A DNA stretch of 64,000 nucleotides from Aphrophora alni (taxonomy: Eukaryota; Arthropoda; Insecta; Hemiptera; Aphrophoridae): NCBI GenBank assembly GCA_963513935.1, contig OY740774.1:24819949-24883948 (forward strand), given 5' to 3'. Made by a program: the position numbers and the translations under genes. The notes under the pieces are model-generated. The model searched no databases. It had not been told where the DNA came from and saw only the letters and a list, made by a program, of their open reading frames with translations. Shown one piece after another: positions 32,744-43,140 of the stretch (positions are counted from its first letter, which is position 1; every line of letters starts with the position of its first letter).

Positions 32744-33420
32744 AATTAATTTCACGACCAAATAATGTATTACACAAAATATATTGATGACATGTTCGTC
32801 ATATTTATTGGATCTATTCGCCAGATAGATAACCTTAAAAGATACATAAATAGCATCAGTAAAAAATTACAGTTCACCCTTGAAACGCAGATAGAGAATA
32901 AAATCAACTTTTCGGTTATATCAATAGAAAAACAAGCAAATAAATTTAATAAAAAATATCCAGGAAACCTACCACTACAGATATAACTATACACTCCGAT
33001 TCTCATCATCCCACCTCCCATAAAATGTCAGCTTATAATAGCTTTGTCCATGACTGACAACACCAATGGAAGCGGACGATTTCCAAGAGGAATTAAAAAC
33101 CATTAAATGTATTGCTATAGCAACTGGATATAATATGGGGTCTATGGCCGACAGACTTAAAGAAACAATTGCACAAACAAAAAAGAGCTAAAAAAGAAAA
33201 AGCCAAAAACCTTTGTCTCTATTCACTACGGAAATGTCTTCCCAGAAATGTTAACCAACATACTTAACAAAGTTAACATAACACTAGCGTTTCAGACAAA
33301 AAACATATTGCCAAATTACTCCGCTCAAAATTAACGACACCTGTTGAATTTAAACACATTAAACCAGTAAACACGATATATTTTATTTCATTTGAGCCCA
33401 AAAAATCGCTATTTCACTGT
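32744..33420 (+). pseudogene. Penelope-like element reverse transcriptase, C-terminal part, broken
   Basis: Penelope-like elements encode a reverse transcriptase related to telomerase. The frame at 32,765 reads YYTKYIDDMFVIF, with the catalytic YIDD at 32,780-32,791, and then QFTLETQIENKINFSVI. A frameshift at about 32,950 moves into the next frame, which reads RKPTTTDITIHSD and HHPTSHKMSAYNSFVH (to about 33,050), a block diagnostic of Penelope-like elements. Further broken pieces follow: KTIKCIAIATGYNMG near 33,095 and HYGNVFPEMLTNIL near 33,220. The C-terminal GIY-YIG endonuclease was not found. Stops and several frameshifts show it is dead. The start of the reverse transcriptase is also missing. 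Confidence 0.88.
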
Positions 33421-33883
33421 GTACCACAAACTCTAAAAGGTCTTTACTAACAAGAACTACAATGTTAATGATTGTTTCGTAATTTCGCTACTCTTTTGTA
33501 ATCAAACTCCTATTCAAGTATAAAGATGCATTATTAGCTTACTATTAAAAACTGTAATCAGTTGCTATTTTAGGTAGAACCTTTACCGGTTTGATCAGAT
33601 TTTCGATAATTGTTTATTGTTTTTAAAATTGTATATTCCTCGAGGTGGTTGCTAAGGAATAAAGCGTGTTTAGAATGTATTAAATATATTGGTGTAAACA
33701 TAACGATCAATCGATTAATAAAAAGGACATAAATTTAACTGTTTTCTAAGACTCCTCGCTTTCGAACTCAAAAATGTTCAAAGAGTTGCAAAAATATGAA
33801 ATATACTATTATTTACATTGCGGTAACATTCTTTTATTTCCTCTGATTTTCTATAGAATAATTAGCGAATTATTTGTATTAAA

Positions 33884-33929
<46 letters not shown>

Positions 33930-34130
33930 ACAAATTTACAATTTAAAATGTCTGGAATCTAATCGAAATTCTTACACAATTTAAAATTTTAACTCTTACT
34001 TGTATATAAATTCTAAATATCGTGGTATTTTTAGAATAAATTATATTGGTATCAGTCAGTATAAGTATGGATGTTACATGAGGTGGCAAATTCTGTAATA
34101 CCCAATCAACATAGAGAGAGAGAGAGAGGG
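33421..34130. other. No gene; TA microsatellite
   Basis: TA run at about 33,886-33,927. A GA run lies at 34,112-34,128 just before the LINE relic. No recognisable frame. Confidence 0.45.
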
Positions 34131-34434
34131 GTGCGCTACTCTAGTCTCAAATTGTACAACAGGTTTCCGTACGACTTATAAGAAGTGACTTGTATTGACA
34201 AATATAAAAACAAACTTAAAACTTACCTTGCTTAGCAGATATTTTATTCAGTGGAAGACTACCTTCAATTGTAAATAATTTATATAGTCTTTGTATGTAT
34301 GTTTGTATAGTTATTTATATTCTTTTAATTTGCACTGTATATGCCAGTTTTATGTTTGACATCTCAAATGTTTACTCCAGAATTGTTGCTATTTGATTAC
34401 CAATTGAGGCCAAATATATTATTATTATTAGAGT
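34131..34434 (+). pseudogene. LINE ORF2 C-terminus, 3' UTR and ATT tail
   Basis: In one frame from 34,131 the sequence reads VRYSSLKLYNRFPYDL, a stop, EVTCIDKYKNKLKTYLA, a stop, then QIFYSVEDYLQL and the natural stop at 34,272-34,274. The pattern (KLYN-LP ... FK-KL--YL ... FYSVEEYL) is the usual C-terminal end of Jockey/CR1-type ORF2 proteins. The 3' UTR ends in an ATT microsatellite, as such LINEs do. Two internal stops make it inactive, and everything upstream of the C-terminus is absent, as in a 5'-truncated insertion. Confidence 0.75.
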
Positions 34435-35132
34435 AATATATAAACTGTAGTCAGATGGTTTACTCTTCCACAAAATTGGTTCACCAGCCTTGTTTCAGAT
34501 AAGGCTGACAACATTCAGGTTTTAATTCGATGGTAACATTTTCATCTCTGTGATATCAATGAATGGTAATAATATACAATCACAAATCAAGGCGCAAGTA
34601 ATCCTGAACGTATTAAACTTTTATTATTTCTACCAATGACTATTATTTTGTTCAGTGTACAATATCACTAGTAATATAATATACTGTTACTTCCTCTATG
34701 GATATTGATTTTTTTTCACGTTTAGCGTGCCAGGGCAACCATTCACGTTTTCAAGAACGATTATTTGAATTTGTAATATCCAAGGATCAAAATCCGTAGA
34801 ATCACTAGTAAATAATACTTTGTTACGACAATAATATTGCCTTCACATGATTACATCTAAAAATAATTTACGTATAAATTTGTGGATTCTTCTCGACACA
34901 ATACTCTTTCATTAGCTTTCAATAGGTCACAATTTTATACCACGAAGGAGTTGCACAATACAGTAAATGAATATCAAGAAGCATAAAGAATGGTGTTTTC
35001 AGTACGTTCAACTTGTGTGATACTTCGTGACTTGATATCAAATTGAATTAAAACGACTCATATAATATTTTTGTAACTCCTTGAAAACTTGTCGATTATT
35101 TATTAATAATTACAAAATTTCCTGTTTTTCTA
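34435..35132. other. No recognisable feature
   Basis: AT-rich; no repeat family or motif-bearing frame seen. Confidence 0.4.
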
Positions 35133-35424
35133 CTTCCCCTCTCTGTCATAATCGCACTATAAAAAAGGAAGGTTTTTCTTGTTGTTTCAAGGGTCTCTAG
35201 GTCATCATTGCCTTCTAAACAAAGGAAAAAAGATCGTAAAAGACCCCTAGCCGTCGAATACTCTAAAATCTTTCGGAAGAGAATAAGAGTTGGTCGAGAG
35301 AGACTTGATTGAAAAGAAAAAATAGAGAGATCTAATCCAAGGGTACATAAATAAAGGGTGTATATCCAGATAGGGCTCCCGATATTATCACACCCGTGCT
35401 CATATAAGTGAGCAGCTAAGGGTA
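35133..35424 (-). mobile_element. SINE-A copy preceded by a second tail
   Basis: A full-body copy at 35,172-35,424 (TTGTTGTTTCAAGGGTCTC, ACCCCTAGCCGTCGAATAC, GAGTTGGTCGAGAGAGAC, CACACCCGTGCTCATATAAG). A separate tail (CCTCTCTGTCATAATCGCAC) at 35,133-35,170 lies directly beside it in the same direction, so two insertions or a partial tail duplication. Confidence 0.85.
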
Positions 35425-36109
35425 TAGGTTTGACAATTATGAAAATTCAATCAAATATATCATATAATCTAGGTTCTATTATAATTTTATTAATTTAAGT
35501 GAAAAAATGGTGTGAAAAAACTAGTGTGTTTAACAAAAGAAATTCGCATTCTTTTTTTTACGATTTACAAAAATTGCAATTTGTTGCCAATAATTTTAAA
35601 CAATGCAATTTGTTATTAAGAAAAATATTGTAATGTAAAAATAAGTAATTTAACCAAATACCAATTTGTAACAGTAAAACTGTCAACAATAAGGTATTTC
35701 TGTGAGGACACCTTGGCAGAATTATTGACATTGTGTAGGATATCCCAGCTTCATCAGATCTCAAACACAATATCTGAAGAACTGTATTTTTACTTTTATC
35801 ACATTATTTATCTACAAGTATATTATATATCATCCATTTCTCCATTCAGTAACGAGAGATGCATTTAGCTTCTAAAACATATTCAACAAATCTTTTAAAA
35901 TAGTGTGAATCTGAGAATAATTTATAAATTACCTAACGAATGCCTGAATTATTTGTTTTGGTCCATGTTTGTATTTACTTTTAATTAAAAATATTACCAT
36001 TTTGGTATTTTGGTATAGTGAGCTACAAATTGACACCCTTTAGTACATACGAACACACCAAACGTATTTATCAGATCTGTTCAAAAAATGAAAACGTACT
36101 TCTCTACAA
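35425..36109. other. No gene; possible degraded ribozyme-like string
   Basis: On the minus strand at about 35,735-35,763 there is CTGATGAAGCTGGGATATCC with no GAAAC after it. The 70-codon minus frame over it has no recognisable motif. Confidence 0.35.
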
Positions 36110-36325
36110 TGAGTATAAATAGATGGTGCATTAACATTGCACAAACTTTTTTACTCAATCATCCTAAAAACCAAATAAAAAGGAATCAAAATAATATTCA
36201 ATAAAAATATCAGCTCGATAGTTGACAGTTAAAAAGTGGAAATGAAAGATGGAACTCCGCCTAACAAACTATTTATATAGTAAATGGGTTTTCTAAACTT
36301 ATCGTTTGTGGCATAAAGACATCCT
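36110..36325 (+). repeat. Dispersed repeat family B, copy 4
   Basis: TTGCACAAACTTTTTTACTC, AATCATCCTAAAAACCAAAT, ATCAGCTCGATAGTTGACAG and AAAGTGGAAATGAAAGATGG, in family order. Confidence 0.8.
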
Positions 36326-36388
36326 CAGCGTAAGTCGTATAGAACCAGTTGAGTTCCACGCTCATGTTTGAGCGATCATTAGTGTGTC
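36326..36388 (+). repeat. Single diverged relative of the 59-bp satellite unit
   Basis: CATCCTCAGCGTAAGTCGTA, then CACGCTCATGTTTGAG, aligns with CCTCGGGGTAAATCGTATTT and CACGTGGGTTCGGG of the 24,418 array. Both follow the right end of a family B copy. Confidence 0.55.
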
Positions 36389-36779
36389 TTAGCTCAAAAT
36401 TTAACATATATTATTACAATAGTTTTAATTGTTATAAAAACCACATTTTTTTTTTTTTATTTATTTTTTTATTTTTTTTTTTTTTTATAAAACGACTACA
36501 ATAAAAATCTTGTCCACACGCGTCACCCACTGATTATTTATTGTGGGCCTCCCATCGTCATAACACAGTTTGGTATAACAGAAAATAACTTGCGTCTTGA
36601 TTACACTTATATAGCCTACACTTGACTTAACATCAATTTAGTAATGTAGTCAGATTGCCTATTCTACGCCGTAGTTTCACAAACGTTCACGTCTCACTCG
36701 GGACTCAAAAAGTTAAAGTTGAAGTATTCATAACGGCTGTCAAACTGAATTTTTAAGTTTTCTTAATTATACTTATATT
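36389..36779. other. No gene; long T-rich run
   Basis: T-rich run at about 36,448-36,487. Otherwise no match. Confidence 0.45.
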
Positions 36780-37145
36780 ACAACATTCCTATTTGGGTCA
36801 TTATGATCACAACCAAATTGGTACAGATGATTTTGAGAAATTACGATTTTATAAAAATTATATGAACTGACATTTCAAGAGAGATTGCTACCAACACATC
36901 ATATCTAAGGCATTACAGATGATATTTGAGCAAAATCAGATCAAAATAAAATTGTTAGAGTCGACTTTGAGAAAATCATAATTTTGTGTTTTTTTTATGA
37001 ATGTTCTACCTCCAAATTTTGAGTTATCAAAAAAATGAAAAAGTTCCGGATGTTGCCAAGATATGCCCACATACCAATTTTATTAAAATCGGTAACTCAT
37101 TTCTGTTGTAAAGACTATACATACGGCAGAGAGACATCAAACCAT
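36780..37145. repeat. Dispersed repeat family E, copy
   Basis: Shares GAGAAATTACGATTTTA, TTGAGCAAAAT(C/T)AGAT and AAATTGTTAGA with 53,800-54,210. The style (ATCGGT followed by ACATAC, a sequence asking for an open target) is common in insect transposon UTRs. No ends defined. Confidence 0.55.
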
Positions 37146-37394
37146 TGATAGAATTTCATAACTGATATATTAGCAAAAAAAAACTGGACATCAATTAATT
37201 GTATAACCCATAACATAACATTCTCTTTGGAAACGATCATCCTACATCATTATACTCAGTAAAATCTTTCCAATTGTATTTAAGTTTAATTGTAATTTTT
37301 AAATACACTTCAATAAGCCCAATATACAATAATTCCATAGCAACCATAAAAATTTGTAGATTTATAACATTTTAAACAGATGTTAGCTGATCAG

Positions 37395-37592
37395 GCGCCA
37401 AAATTATGTGAGGGAAATTCAGAAAAATAATCCCATACAAAGAGATTGTCTCTAATGACAAACATTTATTTATATCAGCTTATTTTGAGGTTATGTTTGC
37501 ATTTAGAACTTCTATGCGGTGGAATCTTGTCATTACAGAAAGCTCTTTGTATATGATTATTTTTCTAAATCACTTTCGCATAAAATTGGCGT
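37395..37592. mobile_element. MITE-like inverted repeat, about 198 bp
   Basis: Left arm 37,395-37,461 (GCGCCAAAATTATGTGAG, GAAAAATAATCCCATACAAA, GAG) is mirrored at 37,528-37,592 (CTCTTTGTATATGATTATTT, CATAAAATTGGCG). The spacer is about 66 bp. No coding sequence. Confidence 0.8.
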
Positions 37593-38094
37593 TACCTACA
37601 CTCCTTAAGGGTTCACTCACATGTAGCGTCTATTAACAAACACGTCGCTCAGTTTGTCAAACAAATTGCTATCATATTTAATTGGTCGTCAAAGGAGCTC
37701 ATTATTCCGTAACCAAAGATATTCTTATGCTTGTTAGTTATATTTATTATGGTGAACTCTGTCATCGTTGTAGAAGGGAGCGTTAGGGGGTAGCTTAATC
37801 TAAGTATATTCAACTCTCATATGTCAGTTATGTACGATGAAATAATTCAGGTTGAAAATTATCATTCATTTAATTTTATTTTCAAGGGAACCCCGTTTTA
37901 GCTATTATCACTTAAAGATTAGTGAATAAAGTTGCTGAAAAAACTCCACCTCCCAACCAAAAACTAAATATTAGTATAGTATACCATCAGCTTAAAAGTA
38001 AAAGGATTGAAATTCATTTTTCTTGTTCTTTAAAATTAAAAAAATTAAAACCTGAAACTTTTTGGTCGACATCGCCTGATAAAAAAGAAGACTT
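37593..38094. other. No recognisable feature
   Basis: The 64-codon frame at 37,922-38,116 has no recognisable motif and runs into a SINE tail. Confidence 0.4.
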
Positions 38095-38322
38095 TTTGTT
38101 GTTTAAAGTTAGTTGATATGAGCGAAAAAAACCTTTCGATCACAATCGCCTTATATATATAAGAAAGAAAAGAACGTAAAATGAGGACCCTTGGTCCTTG
38201 AATTCATTAATAGCGTCAGTATCTGAAAAAAGAGTTGGACAAGAAGGATTTTTTACCCAAGAATGCATGCAAAAAATGTAGATCCTCGCCCGTACGCATT
38301 ATAAATAAGCCTCTAAGGGTTT
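38095..38322 (-). mobile_element. SINE-A copy, degraded
   Basis: Tail TTTGTTGTTTAAAGTTAG, then GAGCGAAAAAAACCTTTCG and AATCGCCTTATAT, with a short insert inside the tail. The 5' half has lost its B-box-like block but keeps GTAGATCC and GTACGCATTATAAATAAG. Confidence 0.8.
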
Positions 38323-38694
38323 AAGTTATAAAAGTAAATTTAATGAAAATTAATAAAAAAACATAGAGATTACACAGAGATGTAAAGGTACCTCCCAACA
38401 ATAAAAAAAATTAAAATTTGATCGATGCTTTGAAAGTTCTCAACGTTACCAACCAACGTCGCTTGAATCAAATTAGGTAACAGAAAAGTGCATAAGAGTC
38501 GACTGGTTAAACAAAAATTTCAACATAAATACACTCAGATGATATTTACATGTTTGATAATAACTTCACCAATTGGTATAGTAGAAATGTGGAGTTGATA
38601 CCATCATATTCAGAAGTAAAATCTGTAAATTTTAATCTAATTTAAAGTGTTAAAGTTCAATAATAACAAAAAAACTATTTTTAATTGCCACCAT
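38323..38694. other. No recognisable feature
   Basis: AT-rich, no match to the families or frames described here. Confidence 0.4.
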
Positions 38695-38910
38695 TTGATA
38701 TTTACAATTCGATTTTTCTGAATTCCAATAGAGCAGACAATAGTTAACCTATACCAGTTAACCCTTAACGACGATGAATGCTTCCCAAAGGATGATGACT
38801 GCTTCACTACACCATAGAAGTGCATCAATAGAACTTCATCTATCTTAATTTTTGTGGTGGCAATCCTGCTTACGTACAGACGGCAACGTCACCGTCGCAA
38901 ACGACTCGAA
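38695..38910 (-). repeat. Dispersed repeat family F, copy 3
   Basis: AATTCGATTTTTCTGAATTC at the left and GTGGTGGCAATCCTGCTTAC then GTACAGAC at the right, in the same order as 26,845-27,010. Confidence 0.6.
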
Positions 38911-39714
38911 GCAGGAGTTTTTAGCAGATGTAAAATAAACTTAATTACTATTAAAATATATAAATATCTATAAATCACTGAATCCCCTACCACAAGTTTG
39001 GTACAATAACACAAACACAAATAAAATAAAATGAAATATTTATTTGCCTTATGTTGTTATAATTCCCTGATGTACATTTCGGTAACCACGTTACCATCAT
39101 CGGAAGGATGATTCACCACAGTGCTCATTGAACATATATAAATATCTCTCAAAAATATTTTGGGTTGTATTTACAGAGAATGGATAGGTGCCACACTTAT
39201 CCAACTTATCTCTCATAAGGTACTTGGAGGAAAACAGTAAAGATACTTGCTTTTTACTTATCCAGTCTACAAAGTATAGGGTAAGTTTGATAATCGTTAA
39301 AATTTCGAATCTTACGTTTTACTCGGACCAAAGAGAGTAAAGAGAACGGAAGAAAGAGGTAAAATACAAACATAATTAAACATTAGATATTTTGTAAGAA
39401 GTAATTTAATACTACTAGTCTTACAAGCAACATTTCCATTTCCTAATCAAACTGTAGACGGTAAACGTATAAGAACAGTGATATATAGCAATGATTTATA
39501 ACCGTGATGGTGAATTAATACTGGGATTAACTGTATAGAAACTAAATGCAAGAACTCAGCTCCTGTTATTAATCACAGACAGATAACACTCTAAACAAAC
39601 AAATGGTGTCTAATTTAGTTTATGATTAACAGGAGGAAAATGTGATCGGGTAGTTCATTTAGGTTATTTTTATACGTTATGATCAGTACTTTGTCAACTC
39701 AAACATAAATTGGT
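38911..39714. other. No gene; partial family F and a strong hairpin
   Basis: A hairpin with ribozyme-core resemblance lies at 39,067-39,106 (own entry). A family F left end occurs at 39,258-39,310 (TTATCCAGTCTACAAAGTAT). The remainder is AT-rich. Confidence 0.45.
39067..39106 (-). ncRNA. Hammerhead-core-like motif, probably degenerate
   Basis: On the minus strand: CCGATGA, one extra T, a perfect 6-bp stem GGTAAC/GTTACC closed by a GTG loop, then GAAA followed by TGTACATC. This is the order of a hammerhead core (CUGANGA, stem II, GAAA, short stem III, cleavage site). Position U4 is a C and one base is extra next to stem II, so activity is unlikely. Penelope-like elements often carry such motifs, and one lies at 32,744-33,420, but nothing links the two. 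Confidence 0.35.
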
Positions 39715-39950
39715 TGGAATGTCTCTACTTACCCAGTATACAACGCGTAGGGTACGTTAGAAAATAAGTGGACCTCCACTATTTGACTGATATTTACGTT
39801 TCATGGCCTCAGGAAACCAAAAAAGTGATTCCGACAAGACGTTCGTCCCCCGTCTTCTGTACGTAATCAAGATAGTGGCCACAAAATAAAGATAAGAACA
39901 AGATATGTGGTATAATTGACTATAATGTGGTCATATATAGAAACCTATTG
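39715..39950 (+). repeat. Dispersed repeat family F, copy 4
   Basis: TACTTACCCAGTATACAACG, TCTGTACGTAATCAAGATAG and TGGCCACAAAATAAAG, matching copy 2 in order. Confidence 0.65.
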
Positions 39951-40143
39951 AACTTCAGAAACAAATAATTAAAAATGGCGACCATTTTAAACAGTTTTTG
40001 TTCATATCTCGAGTGTTATTGAACTCATTAAATTATAGATACAAATTAGCAGACTTTAGTGCTGCATGCAATAGTACTGATTCCACATCTCTACGACGAC
40101 ACATAGCAAAGTTTTTGTCAAAATGTAAATTGTGTTGTTTTTT

Positions 40144-40540
40144 AAGTTTTAAGGCGAAAAAACCATTTCGGTCATAACCCGCCTTCAAAAAATGAGCATA
40201 AAGATGCTCCACCTCAAAACTTACAAATGACAAACACTAACAATAGCTTACAATTTTTACAACAATAAAAAGAAAGAAAAAAAACAAGTTGCAAACGGAA
40301 ATAAACATCAACATAACATATTACAAGGCTGTAAAATGGACCTGCAAGAAGTTAACAAATAAAAACTATTGTAAATACAATTAAAAACAAATATTACAGT
40401 TCGGTAAAAGAGCACTGCAATGAGTTAACAAATATAAAAAATAACACAACAAATAATTTATTTAGACAATTAACCAAAACAGCTGTAAAGAGGCTCTACA
40501 ATAATCGAATCGGAAAAATTGTTATTACGTTTTATAAAAA
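40144..40540 (-). mobile_element. LINE-L 3' UTR and hairpin 3' end
   Basis: Directly downstream (minus strand) of the RNase H relic at 40,640-41,340. Three copies of the plus-strand motif CTGTAAA-n-CTGCAA lie at 40,321-40,356, 40,393-40,430 and 40,480-40,507, as in 3,176-3,575. The sense 3' end reads AAGGCGGGTTATGACCGAAA then TGGTTTTTTCGCCTTAAAAC; the flanking AAGGCG and CGCCTT can pair. This end aligns with the SINE-A tail. Confidence 0.85.
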
Positions 40541-40639
40541 AGACAGACAACGCAAAAAGGACAATACCAGATCAAGGATATGAGCATTACCCTCAACAAT
40601 GCCCGAAAGGAATTAATTAGATAGGGCAAAAGTTCGATG

Positions 40640-41340
40640 CACACATCTTAAAAGTGGCGGATTCCCCTGTTCCATCAGAAATCCATGAGTGATCATGGAA
40701 TAACCGATACTAACACGGGTAACCACCACTTCCTATCGATGACTGGCACGGATGGATGTATTCCACGAACGGAGAGTGTCTTTTACTCCCCTCAGCTTAT
40801 TCGAATGTACATTTGTCCCTTCTTCCTCCCATTGCCTAGGCAAAATGATTTTCACAAACGATACAAAGTTAGATCGCTTCGTTAGCTTTTGTGTTTCCAG
40901 AAATTCCACAATCCCCGGATACCCAGCAAAATGATATTCCGACGTCCCGTAGTAGAAGTCTGTGTATGGAACACAGAATATCTTCAACCAAGGGATCCTT
41001 AGAATACATATCCTGTATAAACTATAATGATTAGCTTATCAAGAATTGGAACACAAAAGATAGTGACGGAAACCAGACGGAACGGTATTAAGGTCTTTCA
41101 AAATAACAAAGAGTTTGGCAGAAAATACACTTATAAGTTGAGGGTAATCCATACATATATACGTCCGACCAGATGACTAATATGCGCAACCGACTTTATC
41201 GTCCACTTTAGAACGGTCTGTGAAAATAATTTCATTAGGTGGGTATTCATATGTAACTTGTGAAATCTGACTTCCCAAAAACGAAGCAAGCTCAACAGAA
41301 GGAGAAAATAATATTATCAACAACATTTAGGATATCTTTC
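40640..41340 (-). pseudogene. LINE-L ORF2 C-terminus: RNase H and terminal domain, inactivated
   Basis: RNase H removes the RNA strand during retrotransposition and is kept in I-clade and related LINEs. Read on the minus strand: FTDRSKVDDKVGCAY at 41,180-41,229 carries the first catalytic Asp of the FTDGS block, a VFSAKLFVILKDL block (AEL-AI position, with the conserved Glu replaced by Lys) follows near 41,130, and a CSNS block stands in the sDS position near 41,045, so another catalytic Asp is lost. The 84-codon frame 40,733-40,987 continues with PRQWEEEGTNVHSNKLR. After one in-frame stop comes EVVVTRVSIGY and MITHGFLM (40,674-40,733), the RLRiGHt-lTHgyL block at the end of such proteins. 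No reverse transcriptase is present upstream, so the copy is 5'-truncated. Confidence 0.9.
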
Positions 41341-42079
41341 AGTAATGGTGTATTCTCAAAGTTTATCTAATATATAGTACATAAAATATAAATACCTTTA
41401 TTATACAAAAAATATTCTCAATTTAATAATAAATATTATTCCTTCATATCAACGCTGTTAAACATATTTTAAAGTCAAATTGTTTTACGTAACAATGTAC
41501 TTTATTTAAATTGTAAAGGACATCGTAATTTGCTTTGAACCTTTAGCACATATTTTATTTAATTAATTATAGTAAAATAAACAAACATTCCTTTCAGGTA
41601 CGTTATTATGAGAAGAGGTATTTTATACTTATAATTGGGATTATTATAAAGGTATTATCTATCAAATACAAACGTAAATGACTACTTAATTGTTTAATCT
41701 AATTAGGTAACAAATTGGACTATATTTTAAACTGCGTTTTAAGAAGGAAAAATCATTTTAAATACAGTTAAGAAAAGTAACTTACAAATCTTGAATAAAT
41801 TGAGTCTCACTTACGGCTCTGAAACAAAACATAAAATACAAACATAAGTATTTAAATAAAGGAATAAGTATTAATAGTATATAAATGTTGATTCGCAATC
41901 AATAATCAACAACTAGTATACTTGATCATCTCTGATTGATGGTTAGGGTACTGATATGGTGAAGGAAGTATTTTGGTAACTGAAGGAAGAGTGTATTTTG
42001 TTTTGTAAATGGCGAAAATCCATCACATTAATAATAATCTAAAAGTTATGTAACAATTTCATAAATAAACATTTTTTTT
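41341..42079. other. No recognisable feature
   Basis: AT-rich; the LINE-L coding match does not extend into it. Confidence 0.4.
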
Positions 42080-42312
42080 CTTAAAAGGCGAATAACATCC
42101 CGGTCTTCATCACCTTATAAAAATAGGAAGAAAAGAACATGAAATAATGACTCATAGCTATTGAATAGGGGCCGGAAAAATAACAAGTGTTGGTCAAAAG
42201 AGCAAAGATAAAACAGAGGGATCTAAAACAAGACTACGTGAAAAGAGGTAAAAATACACCTAGGTTCACTCAGGGTAGTTCAGCCCGGTCTTACTATAAG
42301 TGAGCTCTAGTT
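42080..42312 (-). mobile_element. SINE-A copy, near full length
   Basis: TTAAAAGGCGAATAACATCC, CATCACCTTATAAAAATAGG, GAGGGATCTAAAACAAGAC and GGTCTTACTATAAGTGAG on the plus strand. Confidence 0.88.
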
Positions 42313-42424
42313 CTAGAGGGTACAAATATAACAAGAGTATATTTGTTTCTATATAACACTGGCAAATTTAAAAAAAATTAATAATCATCAATATAACATA
42401 TTAGCTGATATATAAACCTAACTT

Positions 42425-43140
42425 AACAGTAGTACCTTTACTTCCCTCAGTTTATTTGACACAAAATTTGTACATTTTTACCCCTACTTCAATTTAAATA
42501 CAGGTATAATACAGATAAAAAGTCAGATGTCTTGGACCCCGTATTTCCTTTGCTTCTTCTTCTTCTTCTTCTTTGTTTTGTAAGATAAAATTAAACAACA
42601 ATACACAGACACACTGCAAAATGATACTCCAATGTTTCGTAGAAAATCCTTGACCAAGGTATTCTGGAATACTTATACTTAAATGTCTGCAAATCAATTT
42701 GTTGTCTCTGCTGTTAAAGTCTTGATAGGAAAGATAAAAGAGAGGGTTATAACCCAAGATAACACAACAAATTGTGTAGATCCCAGAGGATCCTCAAGAT
42801 TTCCATTTCACATAATTTGGAAAAAATTGGAATTTTGAAAGAATCCTTTGGAATTGGAAAGCACAAAATAGTAATGGAGAAAATGTAATAGTAATTATAA
42901 GAACTGTAAAAGTGGAAGAAAGTTCTTCAGTAAAACACTATATTATTATAAGCTGAGGGTAATTCACATTTGTCCGTTCCGATGAGTAAATATGCACAAC
43001 TGACTTGATAGTCCATTTAAATCCATTTGTCAAAATAATCTTAACATATGGATAGTTGTTTCATCCTCCAACAAAAGAGCTCCATAAATTTTCCGTAAAA
43101 CTCTTCTTTCGAAAAAACTCTGGAGCTTTGTTAAAGGTCT
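42425..43140 (-). pseudogene. Second LINE RNase H relic, homologous to 40,640-41,340
   Basis: Follows the same course on the minus strand: APEFFRKKSF near 43,110, LTNGFKWTIKSVVHIYSSER near 43,030-42,975 (FTDGSK-D-VG position, with the catalytic Asp replaced by Asn), and TEELSSTFTVLI near 42,925. A SINE-A fragment (42,715-42,806) interrupts it. Beyond it, TGCAAAATGATACTCCAATG at 42,616-42,635 and the EVGVKMYKFCVK segment near 42,460 match the 40,733-40,987 frame. A CTT-repeat lies at about 42,553-42,574. The 3' UTR is missing. Too damaged to be functional. Confidence 0.8.
42715..42806 (-). mobile_element. SINE-A fragment inserted in the RNase H relic
   Basis: GTCTTGATAGGAAAGATAAA, AGAGGGTTATAACCCAAGAT and TGTGTAGATCCC match the middle of SINE-A. 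It has no counterpart in the homologous 40.6-41.3 kb copy. Confidence 0.7.

Noticed and set aside
35735..35763. CTGATGAAGCTGGGATATCC on the minus strand as a hammerhead ribozyme.
   Set aside because: The required GAAAC string is absent downstream.
40752..40934. Plus-strand frames of 60-66 codons at 40,685-40,934.
   Set aside because: The minus strand holds the LINE C-terminal motifs in correct order; the plus frames are shadows.
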